The notes beneath the pieces are model-generated. The model was not told the DNA's origin. It saw only the letters and a program-made list of their open reading frames with translations, and did not search any database. A DNA stretch of 50,707 nt from Actinomycetota bacterium (GTDB taxonomy: Bacteria > Actinomycetota > Acidimicrobiia > Acidimicrobiales > AC-14). Position 1 is the first letter of the stretch. Each line of letters starts with the position of its first letter. Location of the stretch: assembly GCA_005888325.1 (NCBI GenBank), contig VAWU01000028.1:1-50707 (forward strand), written 5' to 3'. Of the stretch, positions 17,206-24,394 are shown in pieces. The translations under genes were made by a program, and so were the position numbers.

Positions 17206-17598
17206 GACTCTGTTGTACTCCCGAATGCAGGCCGAGCGGAGGGGTCTTACGGTTTCTTTGCGTTCGGGTCCTGGGTCTTCGCGGGTCCTTAACGCTCACC
17301 CGGTGAAGCGGTAACCCATGCCCGGTTCGGTGAGGAACTAGCGGGCGCGGTCGACGTGGTGACCCTCAACCTCGCACTCGACCGGTTGCGCTGAGCCCTC
17401 GGGCGGGGCCGCGCCGGCGGGGGGTCCGGCGCAGCGCCGCAGTGAAGAAGATGGCCCGGCCCCGCCGCTGGGTTGGCGGGTGTACCGGAAGGGCCGAGCC
17501 AGGCGCCCATGATGAAGGGCCGTTCATGAGTACCCGATGAGAGCCGGCGGCGGATCTTCAGCGCCGGGCGTCGAGGCGAGCGTTCGCCACGCGAGCGG
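17206..17598. other. Long gene-poor spacer with decayed sequence and a GC hairpin
   Basis: This 393-base gap holds no convincing intact gene. Its left part has the response-regulator-like scrap noted separately. At 17411-17432 GCGCCGG and CCGGCGC form a perfect 7-base stem around an 8-base loop; no T-tract follows, so terminator function is uncertain. The rest (17433-17598) shows no motif I recognise. Confidence 0.5.
17296..17340 (-). pseudogene. Possible remnant of an OmpR/KdpE-type response regulator C-terminus
   Basis: The minus strand reads stop-FLTEPGMGYRFTG-stop. 'TEPGxGYRF' is the invariant wing of the OmpR/PhoB winged-helix domain and normally sits a few residues before the C-terminus, as here. 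A TAG stop precedes it and the sequence above shows no recognisable continuation, so only a scrap remains. It lies just upstream of, and on the same strand as, the KdpD-like gene, in keeping with a degraded kdpE. The match is only 13 residues, so chance cannot be excluded. Confidence 0.4.
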
Positions 17599-18201
17599 TC
17601 AGGACGCGGCGAGGCGACAGAGCAGGTGAAGCTCGCGCTCGAAGATCCACGAGGCCGGCGGCGGATACAGCCCGAGGCTCGTTTGCCATACCTCGGTCCG
17701 GAGTCCCAGCTCCGCCACGGCCCGCTGCCACCGGGGCGTGGACCAGTAGTTGTACGGCAGCGCCACGCCGTGGTGTGCGTTGCCCACCCAGTCCATGAGC
17801 CGCAGGATCGGTCGGGCGAGAGGCCCGTCGGCGGCGTGATCCTTCACGATGATGGCTCCGGGCGCGACGCGGACTGCTTCCCGCAGGAGCTCCATGGGGT
17901 CTTCCGTGTGGTGCAACACGTCGACGAACACGACCGCGTCGAATTCGGCGTCGTCGAAGGGGATGCGATGTCCGTCGAACGCCACGACGGGGATGTGCGT
18001 CGTCGGGCGCACGAACACGTCGATGCCGCTCACCTCGAGGTCCTCGCGCGATTGCATCAACAACGCGGCCACGGCGCCGTCGCCGCACCCGACATCGAGC
18101 ACGCGCGCATTGGGGGGGATGACCGACGCGAGCCGGGCGGCCAGCGTGCGCACACGGCGGCCATGGACGGCTCGCGAATGGAGTCGGCCGACGAGGCTCA
18201 C
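17599..18201 (-). CDS. Class I SAM-dependent methyltransferase
   Basis: A 200-residue Rossmann methyltransferase of the Methyltransf_11 type. Motif I is 'ARVLDVGCGDGAVAALL' (about residues 32-48), the acidic end of strand 2 is 'VSGIDVFVRP', and 'FDAVVFVDVLHHTEDPMELL' is the post-motif segment followed by 'VRVAPGAIIVKDH'. The C-terminal part ('YNYWSTPRWQRAVAELGL') is the lid. Substrate unknown, but the divergent gene is a polyprenol-phosphate sugar transferase and a GT39-like gene follows that one, so a lipid or glycan substrate is plausible. The start GTG 18201 lies seven bases from TACGCT. Confidence 0.87.
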   Translation of the reverse strand: MSLVGRLHSRAVHGRRVRTLAARLASVIPPNARVLDVGCGDGAVAALLMQSREDLEVSGIDVFVRPTTHIPVVAFDGHRIPFDDAEFDAVVFVDVLHHTEDPMELLREAVRVAPGAIIVKDHAADGPLARPILRLMDWVGNAHHGVALPYNYWSTPRWQRAVAELGLRTEVWQTSLGLYPPPASWIFERELHLLCRLAAS

Positions 18202-18208
18202 GGTTCAG

Positions 18209-18214
18209 AGCGTA
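18209..18214 (-). promoter_or_regulatory. -10 TACGCT, methyltransferase
   Basis: Minus-strand TACGCT, seven bases before GTG 18201. The divergent GT2 gene has the same hexamer in the 64-base shared spacer. Confidence 0.6.
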
Positions 18215-18253
18215 GAGGCGGTGGCTCGACCGCGTGCCCGTTACCCCGATCGC

Positions 18254-18259
18254 TACGCT
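18254..18259 (+). promoter_or_regulatory. -10 TACGCT, GT2 glycosyltransferase
   Basis: TACGCT, six bases before GTG 18266; it fixes the start over a later GTG at 18290. Confidence 0.6.
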
Positions 18260-18265
18260 CGCACG

Positions 18266-19468
18266 GTGGAATCGGGCGAGGGCGACGGCGTGACGCTTCC
18301 CGGGCGCGTCGCCGTCTCGGTGGTGCTTCCGTGCTTCAACGAAGCGGACTCCGTCGGCCTGTGCGTGAAGGAAGCGCGAGACACCCTGGCGGGAGCAGGC
18401 ATCGTCGGCGAGGTCGTCGTCGTGGACAACGGCTCCACCGACGGGTCTAGTGAGGTGGCGGAAGCCGCCGGCGCCCGAGTCGTCAACGAGAAGCGACGTG
18501 GCTACGGCAGTGCCCTGCGAGCGGGGTTCGCAGCGGCTCGGGGCGACATCATCGTGATGGCCGACGCCGATTCGACCTACGACCTCACCAAGATCCCCGA
18601 CCTCGTCGCGCCCGTGCAGCGCGACGATGCCGATCTGGTGCTGGGCGCACGGTTGGACGCCGCCACCCGGCGGACGATGCCGTTTCTCCATCGTTTCGTC
18701 GGCACGCCGACCCTCACGTTCCTCGTCGCGCGCGCGTGTGGCGGCAAGGTCGTGAACGACAGCCAGTCGGGTTTCCGCGCCTTCCGCCGCGACAAGGTGG
18801 CACTGCTCGACGTGCGGTCCACCGGGATGGAGTTGGCCTCCGAGATGCTCATTCGGGCCGCCCGCGCCGGGCTGCGCGTCAGGGAGGTGCCGGCCGGTTA
18901 CCGCGAGCGCATCGGTCAGTCGAAGCTGAACGCGGTCGGCGACGGGTGGCGCCACCTCCAGCTCATCCTGCTGCTCGCCCCCGACCTGCTGCTCATCGGC
19001 CCGGGCGCGGTGCTCGTCCTCTTCGGTGCCGTGTTCGCGGCGTTGGGATTCCTGCGTCCATCCGGGGTCGAGGTGGGCTCGCTGCGCTGGCAACCGGTGT
19101 TCTTCTCGGGCATCGCCATCGTGCTCGGCACCCAGGCGCTCCTGGCGGGCGCGGTGCTCGCCAACCGCTCGTCGGTCGCATCCGGAGCCATCCGCGAGCG
19201 TTTCGCGTTCGCAGGGCGCCCCGGGTTCCCGGGGAGGTGCCTTGCCGCCGGCTTGGGCGCGATCGCCGCTGGCCTCGCCATCGACTTCGTTCTCTTCATC
19301 ATCTGGGTGCAGGACAACCCGCAGCCGTCACGCGGTCAGGCGCTCGCCGCGCTGGCCCACAGCCTCCTCATCGTGGGCGGCACCCTCGCCAGCTTCGGGG
19401 TCGTCAGCCGCTATCTGTTCCCCCAGGGCGACGACGACGAGGTGGCGACGCGGGCCACCATGGACTGA
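18266..19468 (+). CDS. Family 2 glycosyltransferase with C-terminal membrane domain (DPM/GtrB-like)
   Basis: A 400-residue protein from GTG 18266. Residues about 12-235 are a GT-A domain: 'VSVVLPCFNEADSVGLCV' at the start, 'VVVDNGSTDGS', 'IIVMADADSTYDL' with the DxD metal site, and 'NDSQSGFRAFRR', the QSGFR block of polyprenol-phosphate glycosyltransferases. Four membrane segments follow ('LLIGPGAVLVLFGAVFAALGF' through 'LIVGGTLASFGVV'). Such enzymes load a sugar from a nucleotide donor onto polyprenol phosphate at the cytoplasmic face, making donors for GT-C enzymes such as the GT39-like gene immediately downstream. TACGCT six bases upstream of the GTG suggests a leaderless start. Confidence 0.88.
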   Translation: MESGEGDGVTLPGRVAVSVVLPCFNEADSVGLCVKEARDTLAGAGIVGEVVVVDNGSTDGSSEVAEAAGARVVNEKRRGYGSALRAGFAAARGDIIVMADADSTYDLTKIPDLVAPVQRDDADLVLGARLDAATRRTMPFLHRFVGTPTLTFLVARACGGKVVNDSQSGFRAFRRDKVALLDVRSTGMELASEMLIRAARAGLRVREVPAGYRERIGQSKLNAVGDGWRHLQLILLLAPDLLLIGPGAVLVLFGAVFAALGFLRPSGVEVGSLRWQPVFFSGIAIVLGTQALLAGAVLANRSSVASGAIRERFAFAGRPGFPGRCLAAGLGAIAAGLAIDFVLFIIWVQDNPQPSRGQALAALAHSLLIVGGTLASFGVVSRYLFPQGDDDEVATRATMD

Positions 19469-19512
19469 GGCGCGCGGGCTCAGGCGCGTTGACTCGCCCC
19501 GCGTGTGATCCT

Positions 19513-19518
19513 TAGCCT
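19513..19518 (+). promoter_or_regulatory. -10 TAGCCT, GT39-like gene
   Basis: TAGCCT is seven bases before TTG 19526. The use of TTG makes this case weaker than the others. Confidence 0.4.
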
Positions 19519-19525
19519 TGACAGA

Positions 19526-20950
19526 TTGAGCCTTGGCGGATCGACGGGTCGAACGACGGCGTTGGGGGGAGCTATCACAACCAGTAGGTCGTGGGATCGC
19601 CGCTGGTTCCTGTGGCTCGGCCTGATCATGGTCCTCGGGCTGGGGGTGCGCGGCTACTACATCCACGTGCACACGCAACACCCCGTCGTGAGAAGCGACG
19701 TCTTCTACTACCACGGGGGCGCCAACCTCCTGGCGGAGGGCCACGGCTTCGTGCAGCCGTACTACTTCGTCGCCGAGGGGCGCTCGGTTCCCGGCGCCGA
19801 CCATCCACCGGGCTACATCGTCGCCCTGGCTGTGGCGTCGGTCTTCGGTTTCAAGAGCTTCTTCGCCCACCAGGTCTGGTCGGCGCTGATCGGCACGGCG
19901 ACGATCGGGGTGGTCGGCCTGGTCGGGCGGCACCTCGGCGGGAAACGGATCGGGCTGATCGCTGCGTTCATCGCGGCCGTCTACCCGAACTTCTGGTTCA
20001 GCGACGCGCTCATCATGTCCGAGACGCTGGTGCTCCTCATGGCCGCGCTGACGCTGCTCGTGGCGTACCGATTCTGGGAGCGGCCGAGCTGGGGGCGCGC
20101 CGCCGTGCTCGGCCTCGTGTGCGGGCTCACCGCTCTGACGCGGTCGGAGGCGACGCTCCTTCTGCCGCTGCTCGTTCTGCCCCTCGTGGTGTTCTCTCGG
20201 CTGGGCGCGCGTCGTTGCATCGCCCTGTTGGCTGTCGCCGGGATCGCGGCGCTCGCCACCGTCGCTCCCTGGGTCGGGTACAACCTGGTCCGCTTCGAGC
20301 ACCCCGTCTTTCTCTCGATCCCCGATGCCACCTTGCTGGCCGGCAACTGTCGCGACACGTACTACGGAACCTTCATCGGCTACTGGTCCGTGCCCTGCGT
20401 CGCCCGCCTGAACGTGAAGGCGCGGGATCACTCGACCGCGGGACTGGTCTACCGGCGTGAGGCTCGCCGCTTCATCGAGCACAACCTCGGACGGTTGCCG
20501 TTCGTCGTGTTCGCGCGCGAGGGCCGCACGTGGGGCTTCTACCATCCGGACGGGCAGCTCCAACTCGACCAGCTCGCCACCAAGGAGCTCGCCCTCTCGC
20601 GCGCGGGCTTGGCGATCTACTACGTGCTCGCGGCCGGGACGATCGCCGGCGCGGTAATCCTCCGTCGCCGCCGCGTCCCCGCGTTCCCGCTGCTCGCGTT
20701 GCTGTTGACGCCCGCGCTCTCGGTCGCGGTGACGATCGGTGAGACCCGCTATCGCGCGTTGGCCGAGGTCGCGCTCGCGCTCGGGGCGGCGGTCACGATC
20801 GACGCGGTGATCTCGCAGCTGTCCCCGCGACGGCGGTCGTCGACGCGTGGAAGTGAGGCGGAGCGACGGCGGTCCGCCGACGGCAGCACCTCGGACGCGG
20901 TGCCGGACACCGCGCGGGTGCCGGCGAAGGTGGGGCCCCCGGGTTCCTAG
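19526..20950 (+). CDS. GT39-like (ArnT/PMT family) membrane glycosyltransferase
   Basis: About 474 residues. After the first helix ('RRWFLWLGLIMVLGLGVRGYYI') the outer loop has 'RSDVFYYHGGANLLAEGHGF' and 'PGADHPPGYIVALAV', the layout of GT39 glycosyltransferases that act on lipid-linked sugars at the outer face. About ten membrane spans follow, then a polar C-terminus rich in Arg, Ser and Asp. TTG 19526 is preceded seven bases upstream by TAGCCT; GTG 19505 is an alternative in the same frame. It directly follows the GT2 gene and probably uses its polyprenol-phosphate sugar, making a two-gene glycosylation module with the divergent methyltransferase. Confidence 0.8.
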   Translation: MSLGGSTGRTTALGGAITTSRSWDRRWFLWLGLIMVLGLGVRGYYIHVHTQHPVVRSDVFYYHGGANLLAEGHGFVQPYYFVAEGRSVPGADHPPGYIVALAVASVFGFKSFFAHQVWSALIGTATIGVVGLVGRHLGGKRIGLIAAFIAAVYPNFWFSDALIMSETLVLLMAALTLLVAYRFWERPSWGRAAVLGLVCGLTALTRSEATLLLPLLVLPLVVFSRLGARRCIALLAVAGIAALATVAPWVGYNLVRFEHPVFLSIPDATLLAGNCRDTYYGTFIGYWSVPCVARLNVKARDHSTAGLVYRREARRFIEHNLGRLPFVVFAREGRTWGFYHPDGQLQLDQLATKELALSRAGLAIYYVLAAGTIAGAVILRRRRVPAFPLLALLLTPALSVAVTIGETRYRALAEVALALGAAVTIDAVISQLSPRRRSSTRGSEAERRRSADGSTSDAVPDTARVPAKVGPPGS

Positions 20951-20990
20951 CGCCGTAACGGCACCAGGACTCGATGACGGTTGTGCCTCT

Positions 20991-21584
20991 TCACATCTTG
21001 CGCCGCTTGGGTGGGAGGGCGTGATCGATCACCAACGCGATGAAGGCGTCGTCGAGTTCCTGCGGTTGTATGAGGGCGCGAAACAACAGCGGCCCCAGGA
21101 GCAAGGCGGCGAGGTCGGAGGCGTCGGCGGCGTCGGCGGCGTGAGTCAGCTCTCCATCGGTGAGCGCCTTGCCGAGCCGGTGTCCCAGACGATCGTCGGC
21201 GCGACTCCCGATCTCCTTGCGTAGCGCGGCCAGGCCTGCGTCGCTGGCGCCGCGATCTACAAGGGCAGCGATCAGGTGCTGCGTCGCGGGTGACGCGAAC
21301 ATCGCGCCGGCGTAGGCGAGTTCAGCCTGCAGCCACTCGCGAAGCGTCTCACCGTCGCCCGGCCGGAAGATCGGCGCGTCCAGCGTCGCGATCGCATCGA
21401 AGAGCAGGTCGTCGAGCTGTGCCCAGTGACGGTACACGGTGGCTCTCCCGACTCCGGCACGCTCCGCCACCCGTTGGTGGGTAACCCCGCCGTAGCCCTC
21501 CGCCTCGATGATTTGCGCGGCCGCGCGCAGGATGGCGATGCGGCTCCGCTCGGCTCGGGGATCAACTGGCACTGTGTCGTCCAC
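20991..21584 (-). CDS. TetR-family repressor, divergent from an MFS efflux gene
   Basis: A 197-residue regulator if started at GTG 21584, which follows TACACT by seven bases; an upstream TTG at 21605 is possible but would lie inside the operator. The DNA-binding domain is 'IAILRAAAQIIEAEGYGGVTHQRVAERAGVGRATVYRHW', a textbook TetR helix-turn-helix. The C-terminal ligand domain ('FRPGDGETLREWLQAELAYAG') belongs to the group with TetR_C_11-like helices. Palindromes in the shared promoter region indicate that it represses itself and the MFS gene; the inducer is unknown but is likely a substrate of the pump. Confidence 0.9.
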   Translation of the reverse strand: MDDTVPVDPRAERSRIAILRAAAQIIEAEGYGGVTHQRVAERAGVGRATVYRHWAQLDDLLFDAIATLDAPIFRPGDGETLREWLQAELAYAGAMFASPATQHLIAALVDRGASDAGLAALRKEIGSRADDRLGHRLGKALTDGELTHAADAADASDLAALLLGPLLFRALIQPQELDDAFIALVIDHALPPKRRKM

Positions 21585-21591
21585 GCTCTCA

Positions 21592-21597
21592 AGTGTA
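21592..21597 (-). promoter_or_regulatory. -10 TACACT, TetR repressor
   Basis: Minus-strand TACACT seven bases before GTG 21584; its outer base touches the imperfect operator at 21597. Confidence 0.6.
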
Positions 21598-21615
21598 TGA
21601 GACAACTTGACTCAT
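21597..21615. promoter_or_regulatory. Imperfect TetR operator (site 1)
   Basis: ATGAGACAACTTGACTCAT is a 19-base inverted repeat with one mismatch. It shares TGAGACA with the perfect site 12 bases downstream. It abuts the TACACT hexamer proposed for the repressor gene, so binding would block that promoter. Confidence 0.65.
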
Positions 21616-21626
21616 AAGCAAGAGTG

Positions 21627-21643
21627 TGAGACAGTCTGTCTCA
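21627..21643. promoter_or_regulatory. Perfect TetR operator (site 2) overlapping the MFS start codon
   Basis: TGAGACAGTCTGTCTCA is a perfect 17-base palindrome whose last base is the A of the MFS ATG. A shorter repeat of the same core, GACAGACTGTC, lies at 21653-21663 inside the coding sequence. Three related sites in 67 bases suggest cooperative repression of both divergent genes. Confidence 0.75.
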
Positions 21644-23265
21644 TGACTACGAGACAGACTGTCCAAGAACAGGTGACGAGCCGACGGCGGATGGGCGTGC
21701 TGTTTGCCATGTGCCTCGCGCTCGTCCTGGTGGTGGGGTCGGTGTCCGGGGTGAACCTGGTCCTGCCCAGCGTGGCGGTGGCTATCGGCGCTTCTGCCAC
21801 GCAGCTGACGTGGATCGCCGACGCCTACACCGTCGCGCTCGCGGCCCTCGTGCTCCCGATGGGCGCGCTCGGCGATCGTCTCGGGCGCCGCAACGTGCTG
21901 CTGGCTGGAACGGTCGTGTTCGGCGCGGGCGCAGCAGTCGGCGCGGCCGCAAGCTCGGCTTCCGTCCTCATCGTCGCGCGGGCCGTCATGGGGCTCGGTG
22001 CGGCGATGATCATGCCTGGCACCTTGTCGACAATCACGGCCGTGTTCCCGTCCGAGGAGCGGGCGCGGGCGGTCGGTATCTGGTCGGGCTTCGCCGTCTC
22101 CGGGTCGATCCTGGGCATGCTTCTCTCCGGCGCCCTGCTCGAGCAGTTCTCCTGGGTCTCGACCTTCGTGGCCGCTGCCGCGCTCGCTGGAGTCGCGTTT
22201 GTGGCCGCTGCCGTACTTGCGCCTAATACTGCCGACCCACACCACGCCCGCCTCGACGTCGTCGGCTCGGTGCTGTCCGGCGTGGGCATCGGCGGCCTCG
22301 TCTTCGGAATCATCGAAGGCAGCGAGCGGGGCTGGCTCAGCCCCTTGAGCGTGGGCGGGTTCGCCGCCGCCGCTGGTGGCCTCGTCGGCTGGGCGATGTG
22401 GTCCTTGCGGGTCGAGCACCCGCTCCTCGACCCCCGGCTGTTCCGCCTGCGCGGCTTCGCCACCGGCTCGGCGGCCATCACGGTGCAGTTCCTCGTGACT
22501 CTGGGCTTCTTCCTGGTCGGACTGCAGTTCCTGCTGCTCGTCCTCGGCTACAGCGCCCTCATGAGCACAGTCGCTCTGCTCCCCATCGCGGCGGTGGCGA
22601 TGCCCGTCTCGGTCGTCGCACCCGCCCTCGCCGCTCGCGTCGGCGTCCGCCCCGTGATCGCCAGCGGAATGGCCACCATCGCCGTCGGGTTCGTGCTGCT
22701 CGCCCAGTTGCGGGTCGACTCCACCTACTGGTCGTTCGTCATTGGCCTCGGCGTGTTCGGTGTCGGCGTCTCGCTGGCGTCGACGCCGGCCACAACCGCC
22801 ATCGTCAGCTCGTTGCCGCGAGCCAAACAAGGCGTGGCCTCGGCCGTGAACGACGTCTCCCGAGAGCTGGGCTCCGCAATCGGCATCGCCACCCTCGGCT
22901 CCCTGTTCAACAGGGGCTATGTCCACGCGATCGAGAGCACCACCAACGGCCTACCGGCGTCCGTCGCCGACGTCGTACGTCGCTCACCTGCAGCCGGACT
23001 TGACGTGGCTGGTCGCATGGGGCCCAACGGCGCGGCGCTCGCCCACGGCGTCAAGAGCGCGTTCATCCAGGGCCTCGGCGCGGCGCTTGTCGGTGGTGTG
23101 ATCATCAGTCTGCTCGGGGCTGCCTTCATCGTGTGGCGAGGCCCACATCGGTCCGACGACACCGCGGCAGACATCGACGAGAACATGCCAGCGTCCTTCG
23201 CCGACGCGAGCAGTACCATCCCAACGGCCGGCCCAGCTCCGGCCATCGAAGGAGCAGCCGCCTAG
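21643..23265 (+). CDS. MFS multidrug efflux transporter, 14-helix DHA2 type
   Basis: A 540-residue transporter from ATG 21643. It has about fourteen hydrophobic spans. Motif A is 'GALGDRLGRRNVLLAG' after the second helix, and 'LTWIADAYTVALAALVLPMG' is the DHA2-type helix 2 region; 'RGWLSPLSVGG' and 'EHPLLDPRLFRLRGF' are the usual central segments of QacA/EmrB-like pumps. It exports hydrophobic or cationic compounds using the proton gradient. The frame begins further up at 21607, but the operator and repressor arrangement favour 21643. Control by the divergent TetR gene is strongly suggested by the palindromes around the start. Confidence 0.9.
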   Translation: MTTRQTVQEQVTSRRRMGVLFAMCLALVLVVGSVSGVNLVLPSVAVAIGASATQLTWIADAYTVALAALVLPMGALGDRLGRRNVLLAGTVVFGAGAAVGAAASSASVLIVARAVMGLGAAMIMPGTLSTITAVFPSEERARAVGIWSGFAVSGSILGMLLSGALLEQFSWVSTFVAAAALAGVAFVAAAVLAPNTADPHHARLDVVGSVLSGVGIGGLVFGIIEGSERGWLSPLSVGGFAAAAGGLVGWAMWSLRVEHPLLDPRLFRLRGFATGSAAITVQFLVTLGFFLVGLQFLLLVLGYSALMSTVALLPIAAVAMPVSVVAPALAARVGVRPVIASGMATIAVGFVLLAQLRVDSTYWSFVIGLGVFGVGVSLASTPATTAIVSSLPRAKQGVASAVNDVSRELGSAIGIATLGSLFNRGYVHAIESTTNGLPASVADVVRRSPAAGLDVAGRMGPNGAALAHGVKSAFIQGLGAALVGGVIISLLGAAFIVWRGPHRSDDTAADIDENMPASFADASSTIPTAGPAPAIEGAAA

Positions 23266-23597
23266 CGCCTCGTGCGGCTGACCAGCTGCCCCGGGAGCCA
23301 AGACTCTGGCCAGTCGTTTGATGCCGCGGCGATGACCTGATCGGGCTTGCGGCCTCCGCCCGCACGACCCCCCGAACAGCGCCTCGCGCGCCCCTTACCG
23401 CCGGCTCTGAGAGCCAAGCGGTGGTCCGCGCGCTCCTTCTCGACAATCAGCGCCACAACTCGGCCTCGACGCCCATCGCTCCGAGTGTCCTTAGGAATCG
23501 CTTGGATACCTCCGCAGGACGGGGAAGCGAGCCAACCGCCCGTACCGTTCCATTGCGGCCTACCGTGGAGACTCGCCCCGTGCGAGAGGTGTCGCCA
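23266..23597. other. Spacer of 332 bases without a recognised gene
   Basis: Both strands contain open frames here but their products are Arg/Pro-rich and match nothing I know. At 23398-23421 CCGC-C-GGCTC and GAGCC-AA-GCGG form a bulged hairpin around TGA, possibly a terminator-like element for the efflux gene, though no T-tract follows. TACCGT near 23564 may be the -10 for the downstream oxidoreductase. Confidence 0.4.
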
Positions 23598-24074
23598 ATG
23601 AGCAATGCTGCAACCCGGCCGCCCAAACACCCGCCGCCGTGGTTCGTCCACACGGCCTGGCGCGTTCATCGCGCGCTGTACCGGCTCAGTGGCGGCCGAT
23701 TCGTGTGGACCACGTCGAACAAGCGCGGCTGGGGCGCGCTGCGCCTCACGACCATCGGGCGGAAGTCCGGACGAGAGCGGAGCGTCATCATCGGCTACCT
23801 CGAAGACGGTCCCAACTTCGTCGCGCTCGCGATGAACGGCTGGGACGAGGGCCATGCCGCGTGGTGGCTCAACCTCGAGGCGCACCCGGACGCCGTCATT
23901 CGATTGGCGCACCACCAGCCGCGCCTGGTGCGCGCACGCGCTTCGGCGGGCGAGGAGCGTGATCGGCTGTGGCAGCGCTGGGTCGCGGTCGATCCGAGGC
24001 TCGACGCGTATGCGGTCCGGCGGTCAACCGAGACGCCGGTGATCGTGCTCGAACCGCGCAACCGGACCGCTTGA
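23598..24074 (+). CDS. Nitroreductase-family deazaflavin (F420)-dependent oxidoreductase, Ddn-like
   Basis: A 158-residue protein from ATG 23598, with GAGAGG eight bases upstream. The signature is 'LRLTTIGRKSGRERSVIIGYLED' followed by 'FVALAMNGWDEGHAAWWLNLEAHPDAVIRL', the split-barrel fold of F420H2-dependent reductases related to mycobacterial Ddn (family-level knowledge). The Lys/Arg pair in 'GRKSGRERS' normally contacts the F420 phosphate. The N-terminal 'WFVHTAWRVHRALYRLSGGRF' is an amphipathic helix that can associate with the membrane. Substrate unknown; quinone reduction is the proposed physiological role in relatives. It implies that the host makes coenzyme F420. Confidence 0.88.
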   Translation: MSNAATRPPKHPPPWFVHTAWRVHRALYRLSGGRFVWTTSNKRGWGALRLTTIGRKSGRERSVIIGYLEDGPNFVALAMNGWDEGHAAWWLNLEAHPDAVIRLAHHQPRLVRARASAGEERDRLWQRWVAVDPRLDAYAVRRSTETPVIVLEPRNRTA

Positions 24075-24146
24075 CGCCGGGCGACGACGTCCGCCCTGGT
24101 CGGGTAGACGAAGAGCGAGGCAAACGTTGCCTGCCACGGCACCAGT

Positions 24147-24359
24147 TCACTCGCTCGGATGCTCTACGATGGCTACGACGCGGCTCGACATGAACCGGGC
24201 CGAGCGCACCGGTTGTCCGCTGCGCGTCACCTCGACGATCTCGATCATGCCCCGGCCGCTGCTGACCTCCACGCGCCGTCCCGCCTTGGTCGCCACCACT
24301 TCGAACTGCCGTACGCTCTCGCCGATGTCGACGAGCACCTCGACCCGGTCGCCCTTCAC
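24147..24359 (-). CDS. Small conserved-looking protein of unknown function (70 aa)
   Basis: Reads 'KGDRVEVLVDIGESVRQFEVV' then 'TKAGRRVEVSSGRGMIEIVEV' and ends 'SRVVAIVEHP'. Alternating hydrophobic and charged residues suggest an all-beta domain, perhaps an SH3- or PilZ-like barrel, but I recognise no family. Composition is not that of a shadow frame. GTG 24359 is preceded seven bases upstream on the minus strand by TACGCT; a second GTG at 24365 lies too close to that hexamer. Divergent from the membrane protein at 24395, 35 bases away. Confidence 0.6.
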   Translation of the reverse strand: MKGDRVEVLVDIGESVRQFEVVATKAGRRVEVSSGRGMIEIVEVTRSGQPVRSARFMSSRVVAIVEHPSE

Positions 24360-24366
24360 CCTCACC

Positions 24367-24372
24367 AGCGTA
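24367..24372 (-). promoter_or_regulatory. -10 TACGCT, small unknown protein
   Basis: Minus-strand TACGCT seven bases before GTG 24359. Confidence 0.5.
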
Positions 24373-24394
24373 CGACCGACGATGTCCCGAGGCG

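Noticed and set aside
17341-17395. Plus-strand fragment ending 'VDVVTLNLALDRLR' as a gene end
   Set aside because: The frame has no recognisable upstream part and lies in decayed sequence; too short to support.
17849-18265. Upstream extension of the GT2 glycosyltransferase frame
   Set aside because: It is antisense to the methyltransferase gene and its product is Ser/Thr/Arg-rich without homology.
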